Origin: Cupriavidus taiwanensis
GTDB taxonomy: Bacteria; Pseudomonadota; Gammaproteobacteria; Burkholderiales; Burkholderiaceae
Reading direction: 5' to 3'
NCBI RefSeq assembly: GCF_900249755.1
Contig: NZ_LT976854.1
Coordinates: 1,650,927-1,714,926, forward strand
Length of the DNA: 64,000 nucleotides
In this document: one piece after another, positions 1 to 8,665 of the stretch
How positions within the stretch are numbered: position 1 is the first letter of the stretch
How the letters are laid out: each line of letters starts with the position of its first letter
Made by a program: the position numbers and the translations under genes
The notes under the pieces: model-generated
Told to the model about the DNA's origin: nothing
The model's input: the letters and a program-made list of their open reading frames with translations, nothing else
The model's database searches: none

Positions 1-178
1 ACGCGTAGTACTCGAACCCCTGCAACTCCGCCACCACCGTGGGCAGCGCGGTGCCGACCACGGTCTGGTCCAGCGCCACCAGCATCACCACGAAGGCCAC
101 GCCCAGCATGGCCATCAGCGATTCGCGAAAAGGCAGGACCTGGCCGGCGGGCGGGACGCTGTGTGGCTCGGGATTCAT
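1..178 (-). CDS. MFS transporter, DHA2 (EmrB/QacA) type, N-terminal fragment
   Basis: Only the first 59 residues lie in the window; the gene continues past its left edge. The translation has a short hydrophilic N-terminus followed by a first membrane helix (about residues 22-40) containing VVMLVALDQTVVGTALP. This matches motif D1 of the 14-helix DHA2 drug/proton antiporters (LDxTVVNxALP). The likely role is drug or metabolite export across the inner membrane, but the substrate cannot be inferred from this fragment. The start is the ATG read at 178-176. The family call is secure for the fragment only. Confidence 0.8.
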   Translation of the reverse strand, partial: MNPEPHSVPPAGQVLPFRESLMAMLGVAFVVMLVALDQTVVGTALPTVVAELQGFEYYA

Positions 179-203
179 TTTATTGCTCGGTCAATCGTTG
201 CAT

Positions 204-217
204 TGTCAAGAATTATA
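204..217 (-). promoter_or_regulatory. Candidate promoter of the MFS gene
   Basis: Read on the minus strand, TATAAT at 217-212 is a perfect -10 hexamer about 35 nt before the start codon. No good -35 lies 17 nt further upstream, which would fit an activator-dependent promoter. A TTGACA at 209-204 is too close to the ATG to serve as a -35. Confidence 0.35.
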
Positions 218-342
218 GGGCAAGTCCGGATGCATTGCCGGAGGGAAAAGCGAAGCTTGGCGCGACACAACGCGGGGACCATCAACGCGGACCGGCTCGC
301 GTTCGTGCGACGGTGACTGCAGGCGCACCGGCGAAGCCGGCA

Positions 343-1098
343 TCAGGCGGTAACGTCTTCTCCGGCCATGGGAGACGCCAGCGGCGCTGCAATCCTGGGG
401 GAGTCGCCGTCGCCGGCCAGCAGCCATTGCAGGCCGGCAGGGTCGATGATGCGCACGAACCGTTGCTGCACCTGGATCAGTCCCGCGCCGGCGAAGCGCG
501 TCACCAGCCGCGACACCGTCTCCAGCGTCACGCCGATATAGCTGGCGATATCGGTCCGGGACAGGGGCAGCGTGATCGGCGCGGGCAGTCCGCGCCGGGC
601 ATGCTCGGCCTGCAGGTCCAGCAGCAAGGTGGCGAGGCGCTGCGGACCGCTCAGCGAACCCAGCGACACCAGCTGCGTGCGCCGCCGCTGGTCGGCGCGC
701 TGGACCGCGGCGCGCATGGCGGCGTGCACGGCGCCGTGGGCCAGCGCGCTGCGCAACGCTTCGACCGGCACCTCGCACACCACGCTCGGCTGCAAGGCCG
801 TTGCACTCTCCGCGTACTGGGCGCTGTCCGGGCAAAGCCCGATACCCAGCACGTCCCCGGCCAACGCATAGTCGATAACCTGGTCGCGGCCCGAGGCTGC
901 CCGGTACACCAGCTTGGCAGCGCCGGCACGCAGCGCGAACGCGGCCAGTGCAGGCCGCTCCTGGCGGTACAGCGGGTCGCCGGCGCGCAGATTGCGCTGT
1001 CGCGGCTGAATCGGGGCGGCGGCCCGGCCTGCGCGCGCAGCGCAGACCGGGTCGAGCATGCACAGGTGGCAAGCCGGTTCGGACAGCGGAGCAGACAT
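343..1098 (-). CDS. FNR-type [4Fe-4S] oxygen-responsive transcriptional regulator (Crp/Fnr family)
   Basis: A 251-residue Crp/Fnr regulator. From the ATG at 1098 the N-terminus has C10-x2-C13-x5-C19, exactly the spacing of the E. coli FNR cluster ligands. A fourth cysteine, C108, lies in SVVCEVP, matching the context of FNR Cys122. A cyclic-nucleotide-like beta-roll (about 35-120) and a dimer helix precede a C-terminal winged helix whose recognition helix reads TLETVSRLVTRF, with the FNR-like E-xx-SR residues. It should bind DNA when the 4Fe-4S cluster is intact, that is under low oxygen. An upstream in-frame extension to 1191 exists but is unlike the family. It lies alone between the MFS gene and the Bug receptor gene; the targets are unknown. 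Confidence 0.9.
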   Translation of the reverse strand: MSAPLSEPACHLCMLDPVCAARAGRAAAPIQPRQRNLRAGDPLYRQERPALAAFALRAGAAKLVYRAASGRDQVIDYALAGDVLGIGLCPDSAQYAESATALQPSVVCEVPVEALRSALAHGAVHAAMRAAVQRADQRRRTQLVSLGSLSGPQRLATLLLDLQAEHARRGLPAPITLPLSRTDIASYIGVTLETVSRLVTRFAGAGLIQVQQRFVRIIDPAGLQWLLAGDGDSPRIAAPLASPMAGEDVTA

Positions 1099-1254
1099 TG
1101 GGAAGGCCGTGTGAAGACTGCAAGCGGGCTGCAAGCGAATCTGGCAGCGCCAACCGGCGGGCCCTCCATCACGTTTCCCCGATGCCCGCACGCCCGCCTG
1201 CTAGATGGGCCCCATCTTAAGGATCCGCACACAAGCTCGGAAGTGAATGTTTTT

Positions 1255-1268
1255 TTCAATCGGTTGAA
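1255..1268. promoter_or_regulatory. Inverted repeat upstream of the FNR-type gene
   Basis: The 303-bp gap 1099-1402 has no convincing gene. It contains TTCAA-N4-TTGAA at 1255-1268, an inverted repeat with the size and spacing of an FNR/Crp half-site pair, although the half-sites differ from TTGAT. It follows a run of seven T. It could be an autoregulatory operator; this is inference from shape only. Confidence 0.3.
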
Positions 1269-1402
1269 CGAAATCGGCATTCACCGTGGCCAGGCCGCTG
1301 TCGATGCCGGTCGTCGACCCAACACCCGTTCGGCCGGAAGCCTGCCGATCATCCTCACGGCGCTGAGCAGAGACATCGCCATAACCGGCGCAGGCGCCCG
1401 AC

Positions 1403-2371
1403 TCATTCCGGTTGAATACCCGCCTGCTTCACCAGGCCGCCCCATCGCTCCACCTCCGTGCGCAGCCGGTCACCGAGTTGCGCGGGCGTCGACGCCTTGA
1501 GTTCGATGCCCTGCGTGTCGAGCCGGGCCTTGGTCTGCGGATTGGCCAACGCCGAGCGGACTTCATCGGCAAGCCTCGTCACCACCGCCGTCGGTGTCCG
1601 CGCGGGCGCCACCAGGGCCCACCACTGGCTGACCTGCAGGTCTGGCAGCCTGGCTTCGGCTGCGGTCGGCACGCCGGGAAGCGCGGGCACGCGCGCCGGG
1701 CCCGTCACCATCAACGCCGAGATCTTGTTGCCGCCTAGCAAGCTGCTGCCGCTTGCCAGCGTGGCGAAATGCCCCTTGACCAATTGCGCCGAGACATCGG
1801 TCAGCGCCGGCGCCGAGCCCCGGTACGGGACGGGGTCGACCGGGATGCCGGCCTGGCTTTCCAGCATCTTGGCGGCCAGGTGGCTGATCGAGCCATTGCC
1901 GCTGGTGGCAAGCTGCAGCGGCTTTCCGGCCTTGCGCGCGTCCGCCAGGAAACGCTGGATCTCTCCGGCGCGGTATTGCGCGCTGTCGGCGAACAGGACC
2001 AGCGGCGCCTCGCCCAGCAGCGAAACCGGCGTGAAGTCGCGCAGCACATCGTAGGGCATCTGGCGGAACACCGACGGCGCCACGGTGTGCGCCAGTTCGA
2101 TGACGCCGAGCGTATAGCCGTCTGGCGCGGACTTGGCCAGCATGTCGGCGCCGATGCGGCCGGAGGCGCCCGCGCGGTTGTCGACCACCACGGGCTGGCC
2201 CATCGATTCGCTCATGCGCTGCGCAACCGCGCGGGCCAGCGCATCGGTGCTGCCGCCGGCGGCCCAGGGCACGATCAGCCGGATCGATTTTTCCGGATAG
2301 CCGGCCTGCGCCGAAGGCGCGTGGGCGGCCAGGCTGCAGACGATGGCAGTCAACAGGTAACGCAGCTTCAT
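1403..2371 (-). CDS. Tripartite tricarboxylate transporter receptor (Bug/TctC family)
   Basis: A 322-residue periplasmic solute-binding protein. It has a Sec signal peptide (residues 1-23, cleavage after AQA), then the family hallmarks YPEKSIRLIVPWAAGGSTDALAR, VVVDNRAGASGRIGAD and APDGYTLG. The start at 2371 begins at the signal peptide; upstream in-frame codons reach into the preceding gene and lack a signal. Bug proteins bind carboxylates or amino-acid-like ligands, and most in this group of bacteria are orphans without TctAB membrane genes, as here. It lies 26 bp downstream of the PLP enzyme gene on the same strand, so it probably delivers or senses that enzyme's substrate. Confidence 0.9.
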   Translation of the reverse strand: MKLRYLLTAIVCSLAAHAPSAQAGYPEKSIRLIVPWAAGGSTDALARAVAQRMSESMGQPVVVDNRAGASGRIGADMLAKSAPDGYTLGVIELAHTVAPSVFRQMPYDVLRDFTPVSLLGEAPLVLFADSAQYRAGEIQRFLADARKAGKPLQLATSGNGSISHLAAKMLESQAGIPVDPVPYRGSAPALTDVSAQLVKGHFATLASGSSLLGGNKISALMVTGPARVPALPGVPTAAEARLPDLQVSQWWALVAPARTPTAVVTRLADEVRSALANPQTKARLDTQGIELKASTPAQLGDRLRTEVERWGGLVKQAGIQPE

Positions 2372-2397
2372 CAGTGTCTCCCCAAGGTGTTTGAAGT

Positions 2398-3570
2398 TCA
2401 GGCTTGTCCCGGATCGCGGTCGCCGCGCGCGGTCAGCATCAGCATCACGGCATCCGTCCTGCCGATGCGCCCGTCGGCGCGCAGTGCCTGCGTCGCGGCA
2501 AATCCCGCGCCGGCGCACAGTTCGGCCCAGAATCCCGCGGCAGCGAGATGGCGGGTGCCGTCGCGTGCCGCCGCGTCGCCGACGACCACCGCGCCGCCGC
2601 CCGAGCGCCTGACGGCAAGCACCTGTTGCGCGGTCACGGTCGAGCCGGCCGTGGAGAATTGCCGGGTCGTGCCAGCGAAGTCAGCCTGCTGCGATGCGCC
2701 CGCCAGCACCCGCGAAAGCCGCGGAAACGGCTCGACGGCCCAGAGTCGCGGCATGCCCGGCAGGTGCCCCAGCGCGACGAGATCCCGTAGCGCGCTGTAG
2801 ATGCCCCACAACAGGTCGCCGCGCGCGGTCGGCACGATGACATGGTCGGGCCGGCATCCTTGCGCCACCCACTCCAGTGCCACGGCCCGGTACCCTTCCA
2901 CCCCGAATACAGGGCTGCCCACCGCGGGCACGCTGTAGTTGGTCAGCGCGAAGGCGCCCTCGTGCTCCACGCGCCGGCGCACATGCGCCCAGCGCGCGTG
3001 GCCGTCGTCGCAGACGACACGCCGCGCGCCGTAATAGCGCAACGCCGTGTCGAATACGGCGGGTAGCGCCTGGTAAGTCGCGACCTCGCAGTCCAGCCCC
3101 GCGGCGGCGCAATAGGCCGCGGCCGAGACGGCGGCGTTGCCGCTCGACGCCAGCACCACCTCGCGCGCGCCGATATCGAGGGCCCGGCTGATGGCCTGCG
3201 CCGACATGCGGTCCTTGTGCGAGCCGGTCGGGTTGGCGCCTTCATTCTTGATCCAGACGGACGCCACGTCGGCCAGCGAAGCCAGCGCAGGCACCGGCAC
3301 GCATGGCGTGGCGCCCTCGCCCAGGGACATGCCGTCCAGGTATGGCTGCCAGTGGCCCCACATATAACTTCCGCTTTTCGGTGCAAAATCCAGTGCCCGG
3401 GCTTCGTAGACCGCTTCAAGGCTGCTCGGCTGACCTGCGGCGGCGCAGGCCGGGCAGCCTTCCGGCATGTCTTCGAGCGGATAGCGGGCCTCGCAGGTGA
3501 TGCATCGCAGCCCCTGCATCGCCGGATTGATGAGCGGTTTGATCGGGGACGGAGTGCGGCTGGCGTGCAT
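2398..3570 (-). CDS. Threonine-synthase-like PLP-dependent lyase/synthase with N-terminal zinc ribbon
   Basis: A 390-residue fold-type II PLP enzyme. Residues 23-42 form a four-cysteine ribbon (C23-x2-C26 and C39-x2-C42). The PLP lysine is K119 in NPTGSHKDRM, and the phosphate/carboxylate loop is SSGNAAVSA. This arrangement is typical of threonine-synthase-like proteins, but many such paralogues are ammonia-lyases or beta-replacement enzymes for unusual amino acids. Its position next to a Bug receptor and a divergent LysR gene, away from hom/thrB, points to catabolism of an imported amino acid rather than threonine synthesis. The exact reaction cannot be read from sequence. Confidence 0.8.
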   Translation of the reverse strand: MHASRTPSPIKPLINPAMQGLRCITCEARYPLEDMPEGCPACAAAGQPSSLEAVYEARALDFAPKSGSYMWGHWQPYLDGMSLGEGATPCVPVPALASLADVASVWIKNEGANPTGSHKDRMSAQAISRALDIGAREVVLASSGNAAVSAAAYCAAAGLDCEVATYQALPAVFDTALRYYGARRVVCDDGHARWAHVRRRVEHEGAFALTNYSVPAVGSPVFGVEGYRAVALEWVAQGCRPDHVIVPTARGDLLWGIYSALRDLVALGHLPGMPRLWAVEPFPRLSRVLAGASQQADFAGTTRQFSTAGSTVTAQQVLAVRRSGGGAVVVGDAAARDGTRHLAAAGFWAELCAGAGFAATQALRADGRIGRTDAVMLMLTARGDRDPGQA

Positions 3571-3643
3571 GGCAAAGGCCGGAGTGAAAGTGGCTTGAGT
3601 CTATGCCAGGCCACGGCCCCGTTGCGCAGGCGGGTAGATGATC

Positions 3644-3660
3644 AACTTAAGCAAAACTTA
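3644..3660. promoter_or_regulatory. Direct-repeat operator candidate in the LysR/PLP divergent region
   Basis: AACTTA occurs at 3644-3649 and 3655-3660, an 11-bp period placing both copies on one face of the helix. The two copies sit just upstream of the preferred LysR start at 3671 and about 75-90 bp from the divergent PLP gene start. They could be a recognition and activation pair for the LysR protein. Confidence 0.35.
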
Positions 3661-3670
3661 TAGGGTAGAG

Positions 3671-4582
3671 ATGGAAACTGCCGCAGACACAGGCATCAGC
3701 GCCCGCCAGATCGAGGTGTTCCGCATGGTCATGCGCCTGGGATCGGCGCGACGCGCCGCCGAGGCGCTGCATATCAGCCAGCCCGCCGTGACACAGATCG
3801 TGCTGCAACTGGAAAAGGCGGCGCGGCTGCGGCTGTTCGATCGCAGCAAGGGGCGCATGGTGCCGACGCCCGAGGCGGCGTCGCTGATGGACGAAGTCGA
3901 ACGCGTCTATGTCGGCCTCGACGCCGTGCAGCGCAGGATCGATCAATTGCGCACCCATGAGGATACGGTGCTGCGCGTGGGAGTGCTGCACGCCATGGCG
4001 TCCAGCGTGATGCCGGCGGCGGTGGCGGACTTCGTCCACCACTATCCGCGCGTTCGCTGCCAGCTCGAGGTGGACAGTTCCCGCGGCCTGCGCGAGCGCC
4101 TGCTGCAGCGCGAACTCGATATCGCATTCATGGGCGACGAAGCGGACACCAGCGGCCTGACCGCTTCCGAATTCTATGCGGTGCAGGCAGTTTGCGTCGC
4201 GCCGGCAACGCATCCGTTCGCGGCCCGCGCAAAAATCGGTATCGAGGACCTGGTCGACGTACCGCTGATCGGACTGGATGCCGCGGACCCCGCGCAACGC
4301 CGGCTGCAGGCCTGCTTTGCCGAACTCGGCATCGCGCCGCGTTTCGTCGCGACGACGCCGTACAGCCATACGCAGTGCTCGCTGGCGCTGGCCGGTGCCG
4401 GGCTGGCCATCACCAATCCCCTGGTTGCCCGCACCTATGTCGCGCTCGGGCTGCGCAGCGTACCGCTGACCGCGCCGGTCCGGTTCCGCGCCATCCTGGC
4501 CTTCCATCCGGGCCTGGGCCAATCCACCGCGGCCCAGCAGTTCGTGAGCCTGTGCCGCCAGCGGCTCGCCGATCTGCAGTAA
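3671..4582 (+). CDS. LysR family transcriptional regulator
   Basis: A 303-residue LTTR. Residues 11-68 form the winged helix, with the typical RAAEALHISQPAVTQIVLQLE recognition region, followed by a linker helix and a two-lobed inducer domain. ATG 3671 is preferred because it leaves only about 10 residues before the helix-turn-helix, as usual in the family, and follows a purine-rich stretch (AGGGTAGAG). ATG 3638 would add 11 residues and overlap the AACTTA repeat. It is divergent from the PLP lyase/Bug operon, so it most likely regulates those genes with their substrate as co-inducer. Confidence 0.88.
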   Translation: METAADTGISARQIEVFRMVMRLGSARRAAEALHISQPAVTQIVLQLEKAARLRLFDRSKGRMVPTPEAASLMDEVERVYVGLDAVQRRIDQLRTHEDTVLRVGVLHAMASSVMPAAVADFVHHYPRVRCQLEVDSSRGLRERLLQRELDIAFMGDEADTSGLTASEFYAVQAVCVAPATHPFAARAKIGIEDLVDVPLIGLDAADPAQRRLQACFAELGIAPRFVATTPYSHTQCSLALAGAGLAITNPLVARTYVALGLRSVPLTAPVRFRAILAFHPGLGQSTAAQQFVSLCRQRLADLQ

Positions 4583-4607
4583 TGCACGCGCGACCGCGGC
4601 GCCGGCA

Positions 4608-7600
4608 TCAGGCGGCGTGGCTGCCGCACTGCGCTTCCAGCCGCTCCGCCAGTTGCTCCAGTTCGGCATGGATGGCTTGCCAGTCGGCACCGATCGCGCC
4701 CAGCCCGGCGCGCCGCACGGTCTGCTCCAGCCAGCGGCAGGCCTGGCTCTGCACCGAATGGCCCATTACCGCCAGCGCGCCGGCCAGCCCGTGCAGGCGC
4801 TGGGCGAAGGTCTCGGCATCGCCGGCGAGCAGCGCCTCGGCCAGGGCGCGCTGGTCGCTGCGCAGCGCCTCGGCATGCAGCACGGCGCCGCCGCCGGCAT
4901 GCCGCTCGGGCACGGCGCGTGCGCCCACGCGCGTGCCGGAGAACTCCTCGAGCAGCTCGCGCAGCGTGGCCAGGCCGACCGGCTTGGTCAGGCAGCGGTC
5001 GATGCCGGCCTGCCGGCAGCGCTCGGACACATCGGGCCCCACGCTCGCGGTAATGGCGACGATGGGCATGGCATGTCCCGCCTCGCGCAGGCGCCGCGCC
5101 AGCGTGAAGCCGTCCATGCCCGGCATCTGCAGGTCGGTCAGGATCAGGTCGTAGTGCCGCCCCGACGCCAGCGACAGGGCCTCGGGGCCGTCGCTGGCCA
5201 GGTCGACCGATTGCCCCAGGCTTTCCAGCTGCTCGCGCATGACGACCTGGTTGATGGGGTGGTCTTCCACCAGCAGCAAGGCCAGTTGCGCGGCGGGCGC
5301 CTCGGCGCGGGCCGGCGCCACGGTGGGCACCGCCGCCACTTCCGCGCCCGCCGCGGCCGCGATCGCGGCGACCAGGCCTTGCCAGGCGTACGGCGAGGCC
5401 ACCACCGGGCTCTGGGTCAGGTCCGGAGTGATCGGCGCCAGCGCGGAAATCACCACATCGGCGTCGGGGCAGGCCGACAGCGCCTCGGCGTCGCAGACCA
5501 GCACGTCGACCGGTGTCACCGGGGGCGCGCCGGGATCGTACCGGACCGCGCGCGCGCCGTAGAACCGCAGCAGTTGCTCGATGCCCTGATAAAGCTCGTG
5601 CAGGGTGACGTTCAGGCCGACGGTCAGCCCGCGCAGCGCAGCCTGCGGCCATGCCTCCGCGGGCGCGGCGATGCCGGCACCGGCCAGCGGCAGGCTGACG
5701 ATAAAGCAACTGCCCAGCCCCGGTTCGCTGACCACGCGGATCTCGCCGTGCATCAGCTCGACCAGCCGCCGGCAGATCGACAAGCCCAGCCCCGTGCCGC
5801 CATAGTGGCGCGTATCCGGCTGCTCGGCCTGCACGAACGGCTCGAACAGGCGGCGCTGGTCGTGCGCCGCGATGCCGATGCCGGTATCGACCACGCGGAT
5901 CTCGACACCTTCGCCGCCACCCTGCGCCGGCCGCATGCGCCTGGCCACGATGATTACCTTGCCCTGTTCGGTGAACTTGACCGCGTTGCTGACCAGGTTG
6001 TTCAGGATCTGCTCCAGCTTGACCACGTCGGCCATCACCGGTTCGGACAGCGCCGGATCGTTGATGCACAGCAGGCGCAGGTGCTTGCGCGCGGCTTCGG
6101 CGGCAAAGCCCCGCGTCACTTCCTCGACCACCTCATCGAGGCGGCACGGCCGCGGCTGCAGCGACATCTGCCCGGCCTCGATCTTGCTGAAGTCGAGCAC
6201 GTCGTTGATGATGTCGATCAGCGATTGCGAGGCGTGCTGCATCACGGCCAGCTGGTCGCGCTGGCGCGGGTCGAGCCGGGTCATGCTCAGCAGCTCGATG
6301 CTGCCCAGCATGCCGTTCAGCGGGGTGCGGATTTCATGGCTCATGGTGGCCAGGAACGAAGACTTGGCCCGGTTGGCGGCATCCGCGGCGCGGATGGCCT
6401 CGCGCAGGCGCGCCTCGCCGCGCCGCGCCTCGGTGACATCGTTGAGCGCGCACAGCAGCGCCGCGCGGACCTCGTAGGTGATCTGCACCAGGCGGACTTC
6501 CAGGTAGCGCGTCTCGCCGTTGCTGCAGGCCATGTCGACGTCGAAGCAGGGCAGCACCTGCGGCGGTCCCTCGGCGCTGGCATCGCAACTCGCCAGTCGC
6601 GTTTCGCAAGCGTCCTGCAATTGCGCCAGCGCGGCGGGCGTGGCCTGGCCGATCAGCGACTGCGCCGCGGCATTGGCCAGCAGCACCTGGCGCGTATTGC
6701 GCTCGACGATCATCAGGCCCACCCCCGCCACTTCGATCACGAAGCGCCCCAGCGCGTCGCTTTCCTGCAGGCGCCGGGACTGGCGCTGCGCCGGGCGCAT
6801 GATGCGCCGGTCGATCAGCCGGATCCAGCCGAAGATCAGCAGCGACAGCGAACCGGTCAGCCCCAGCATCCACAAGGTGTTCTCCCGGAACTGCCGCCAC
6901 ACGCGGCCGACCTCGACCACGGCCACGGTGCGCCAGCCCCAGGCGTCGAGCGGGTACTCCAGCACCACCTCATGCTGCAGCAGCCCGTGCCGCACCAGCG
7001 CGGAACGCACCGTACCCGGCTGCGCGCCGTCGGACGCCAGCGCCGCGGCGACGGGCGCATCGAGCGGGCCGGCCGGCATGCCGTCGGCGCCCAGCACCAT
7101 GCCGGCGTCGGTCAGCAGCATGAAGTCGCCCTCCATGGCCTGCCCGTCGGGCAGCATCGGCGACAGCGGGAATTCCATCGCCAGCACCGCGTCAGCCTCG
7201 CCGCCGTCCTGCACCAGCGTGGCAAAGGTGACGGTGCGGATGCCGCTGATCCAGTCCTGTCCCGGCGGCAGCATCACCGCCTGGCCCGGATGTGCGCGCA
7301 GGCGCGCCACCAGCGCGTCGTTGCGCAGCCGCTGCAGGGTGTCGCTCAGGAAGGTCTGGCGCGCGTCTTCGCGCTGCAACAGCGCGCGCGCCGGATTGAG
7401 CCGGCGCGGGATCACGTACAGCTGGTCGGCCTGCAGGTCGATCAGGTAAGCGTTCTGCACGTCGCGGTACTGCAGGTTGTTGACGCGAAAGGTGAACATC
7501 ATCACTTCGGCCAGGTCCCTGAGCCGCTTGCGCGGCACGCTGGGGGGCGCTGGCGGGACCGGCAAGGCGATATACGGCCGGTCGCCGCGGCGCTGCAGGC

Positions 7601-7916
7601 GGTCGGTCCATTGCGCGTCGCGGACAGCCGCGACTTCGTCGGCAAGGCCGATATCGGACAGCCGCGTCAGCGATCCCTGCGCGCGCACGGTCAGCGCTTC
7701 GGCCCGGTGCAGCGTCGCCTGCAGCTGTTCGGACTGCACGCGCAGCACCATGCCCTGCCGGTCGATCGCCTCGCGCAGGCGGTAATGCAGCAGCACGCCC
7801 CAGGACAACACGGTCAGGCCCACCACGCAGGCCGAGAACAGATAAACCAGATAACGGATCTGGCGAATGCTCAGCGGCAATGCGGCGCTGTTGTCGGCCG
7901 GCATCAGCCTTTTCAT
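4608..7916 (-). CDS. Hybrid sensor histidine kinase with receiver and Hpt domains (RcsC/BvgS-type architecture)
   Basis: A 1102-residue inner-membrane phosphorelay kinase. TM1 is at about 24-45, a periplasmic domain spans about 46-345, and TM2 is at about 347-368. A PAS-like segment (390-500) is followed by HisKA with phospho-His H527 in FLATMSHEIRTPLNG. The ATPase domain has N-box NNLVSNAVKF, DTGIGI and GGTGLGLS. A degenerate receiver-like segment lies at about 760-850. The intact receiver has D928 in DLILTDLQMPGMDG and K978. The C-terminal Hpt histidine is H1042 in RLHGLAGAL. The start at 7916 places TM1 near the N-terminus; the 32-residue upstream extension is hydrophilic. It is the last gene of the fimbria/phosphorelay strand, paired with the degenerate regulator just upstream. 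Confidence 0.9.
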   Translation of the reverse strand: MKRLMPADNSAALPLSIRQIRYLVYLFSACVVGLTVLSWGVLLHYRLREAIDRQGMVLRVQSEQLQATLHRAEALTVRAQGSLTRLSDIGLADEVAAVRDAQWTDRLQRRGDRPYIALPVPPAPPSVPRKRLRDLAEVMMFTFRVNNLQYRDVQNAYLIDLQADQLYVIPRRLNPARALLQREDARQTFLSDTLQRLRNDALVARLRAHPGQAVMLPPGQDWISGIRTVTFATLVQDGGEADAVLAMEFPLSPMLPDGQAMEGDFMLLTDAGMVLGADGMPAGPLDAPVAAALASDGAQPGTVRSALVRHGLLQHEVVLEYPLDAWGWRTVAVVEVGRVWRQFRENTLWMLGLTGSLSLLIFGWIRLIDRRIMRPAQRQSRRLQESDALGRFVIEVAGVGLMIVERNTRQVLLANAAAQSLIGQATPAALAQLQDACETRLASCDASAEGPPQVLPCFDVDMACSNGETRYLEVRLVQITYEVRAALLCALNDVTEARRGEARLREAIRAADAANRAKSSFLATMSHEIRTPLNGMLGSIELLSMTRLDPRQRDQLAVMQHASQSLIDIINDVLDFSKIEAGQMSLQPRPCRLDEVVEEVTRGFAAEAARKHLRLLCINDPALSEPVMADVVKLEQILNNLVSNAVKFTEQGKVIIVARRMRPAQGGGEGVEIRVVDTGIGIAAHDQRRLFEPFVQAEQPDTRHYGGTGLGLSICRRLVELMHGEIRVVSEPGLGSCFIVSLPLAGAGIAAPAEAWPQAALRGLTVGLNVTLHELYQGIEQLLRFYGARAVRYDPGAPPVTPVDVLVCDAEALSACPDADVVISALAPITPDLTQSPVVASPYAWQGLVAAIAAAAGAEVAAVPTVAPARAEAPAAQLALLLVEDHPINQVVMREQLESLGQSVDLASDGPEALSLASGRHYDLILTDLQMPGMDGFTLARRLREAGHAMPIVAITASVGPDVSERCRQAGIDRCLTKPVGLATLRELLEEFSGTRVGARAVPERHAGGGAVLHAEALRSDQRALAEALLAGDAETFAQRLHGLAGALAVMGHSVQSQACRWLEQTVRRAGLGAIGADWQAIHAELEQLAERLEAQCGSHAA

Positions 7917-7940
7917 GACATACCTCGTATAGAAATCGCG

Positions 7941-7963
7941 ACCGGCCGGAGCGTCCGGCCGGT
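7941..7963 (-). other. Intercistronic hairpin between degenerate regulator and kinase genes
   Basis: A perfect 10-bp stem, ACCGGCCGGA, pairs with TCCGGCCGGT across a 3-nt GCG loop, in the 92-bp gap before the kinase start. No T-run follows on the minus strand, so it looks more like an mRNA-processing or stability element, or a weak attenuator, than a strong terminator. Confidence 0.5.
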
Positions 7964-8008
7964 TGAAAATGGTTGTGACGAGAAACGGGCGCGCGCAGCG
8001 CCGGCCCT

Positions 8009-8665
8009 TCACAACATGCCGCGCTGGATGGCGAAGGCGGCGAGCTCGACGTCGTTGTCGGCGCCGACCTTGCGCATGACGCTCTGCTTTTGCGTGCTGA
8101 TCGTCTTGACGGTGCGCCCGGTACGCACGGCGATCTCGGTCACGGACAAGCCGGACAGATAGAGCCGCAGGACTTCGCTTTCGCGGGTGGTGAGCAGCTC
8201 GGCCCAGTCGTCGCAGTCGCCCAGGCTGCGGCAGCGCCGCCCCCAGATCAGGTCACAGGCAATTTCCGAGACCGAGGCCAGTTCCAGGTGCGCCAGCCGG
8301 ACCGCCTTGACGACCTCGTCGGCGTGGTCGCGGGCGGTGACGACATTGCGGCAGCCGTCCTTGATCAGCTGCAGCACGCCGGCGCGATCCGCGATGTTGG
8401 CGATGGCGACCACGCGCTGGCGGCCCAGCGCGGCCAGCCGCTCGCCCAGGTGGGCGTAGCCGGCCGCGCCGCGGCCGTTGCCGTTGCAGAGCGGGAAGCG
8501 CAGCGCCACCACATCGCAGGCGCCCTGCCCCAGCGCCTGCATCAGGCCACGTTCATCGGCCACCAGGCCGGCGAGTTCGATGCAGGCACTGGCCGCGAGT
8601 CGCCGGCCCAACAGCCGCCGCATCACAGGTTGCGAGTCCGCGACGATCACCCGGATTTTTTCCAT
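8009..8665 (-). CDS. Degenerate NarL/LuxR-type response regulator lacking the phospho-acceptor Asp
   Basis: A 218-residue protein with an N-terminal receiver-like domain and a C-terminal LuxR helix-turn-helix (about 150-215, with LLTTRESEVLRLYLSGLSVTEIA and VKTISTQKQSVMRK). The receiver is damaged. The acidic pair is D10-S11 (normally DD), the phospho-acceptor position is R56 (DVVALRF where the neighbouring regulator has DVIVTDY), and the conserved Lys is absent from NVVTARDH. The output domain looks intact, so it may act independently of phosphorylation or as a heterodimer partner. The start at 8665 (MEKIRVIVAD) matches the family; upstream codons are discarded. It lies between the intact regulator and the second kinase. 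Confidence 0.87.
   Translation of the reverse strand: MEKIRVIVADSQPVMRRLLGRRLAASACIELAGLVADERGLMQALGQGACDVVALRFPLCNGNGRGAAGYAHLGERLAALGRQRVVAIANIADRAGVLQLIKDGCRNVVTARDHADEVVKAVRLAHLELASVSEIACDLIWGRRCRSLGDCDDWAELLTTRESEVLRLYLSGLSVTEIAVRTGRTVKTISTQKQSVMRKVGADNDVELAAFAIQRGML

Noticed and set aside
163..1500. Long plus-strand open frame across the FNR-type gene
   Set aside because: Arg/Gln/His-rich composition of an antisense shadow in GC-rich DNA; the opposite strand encodes a recognisable Crp/Fnr protein.
4617..8162. 1181-residue plus-strand open frame
   Set aside because: It is antisense to the hybrid kinase; the translation is His/Gln/Arg repetitive with no domain and no ribosome site.
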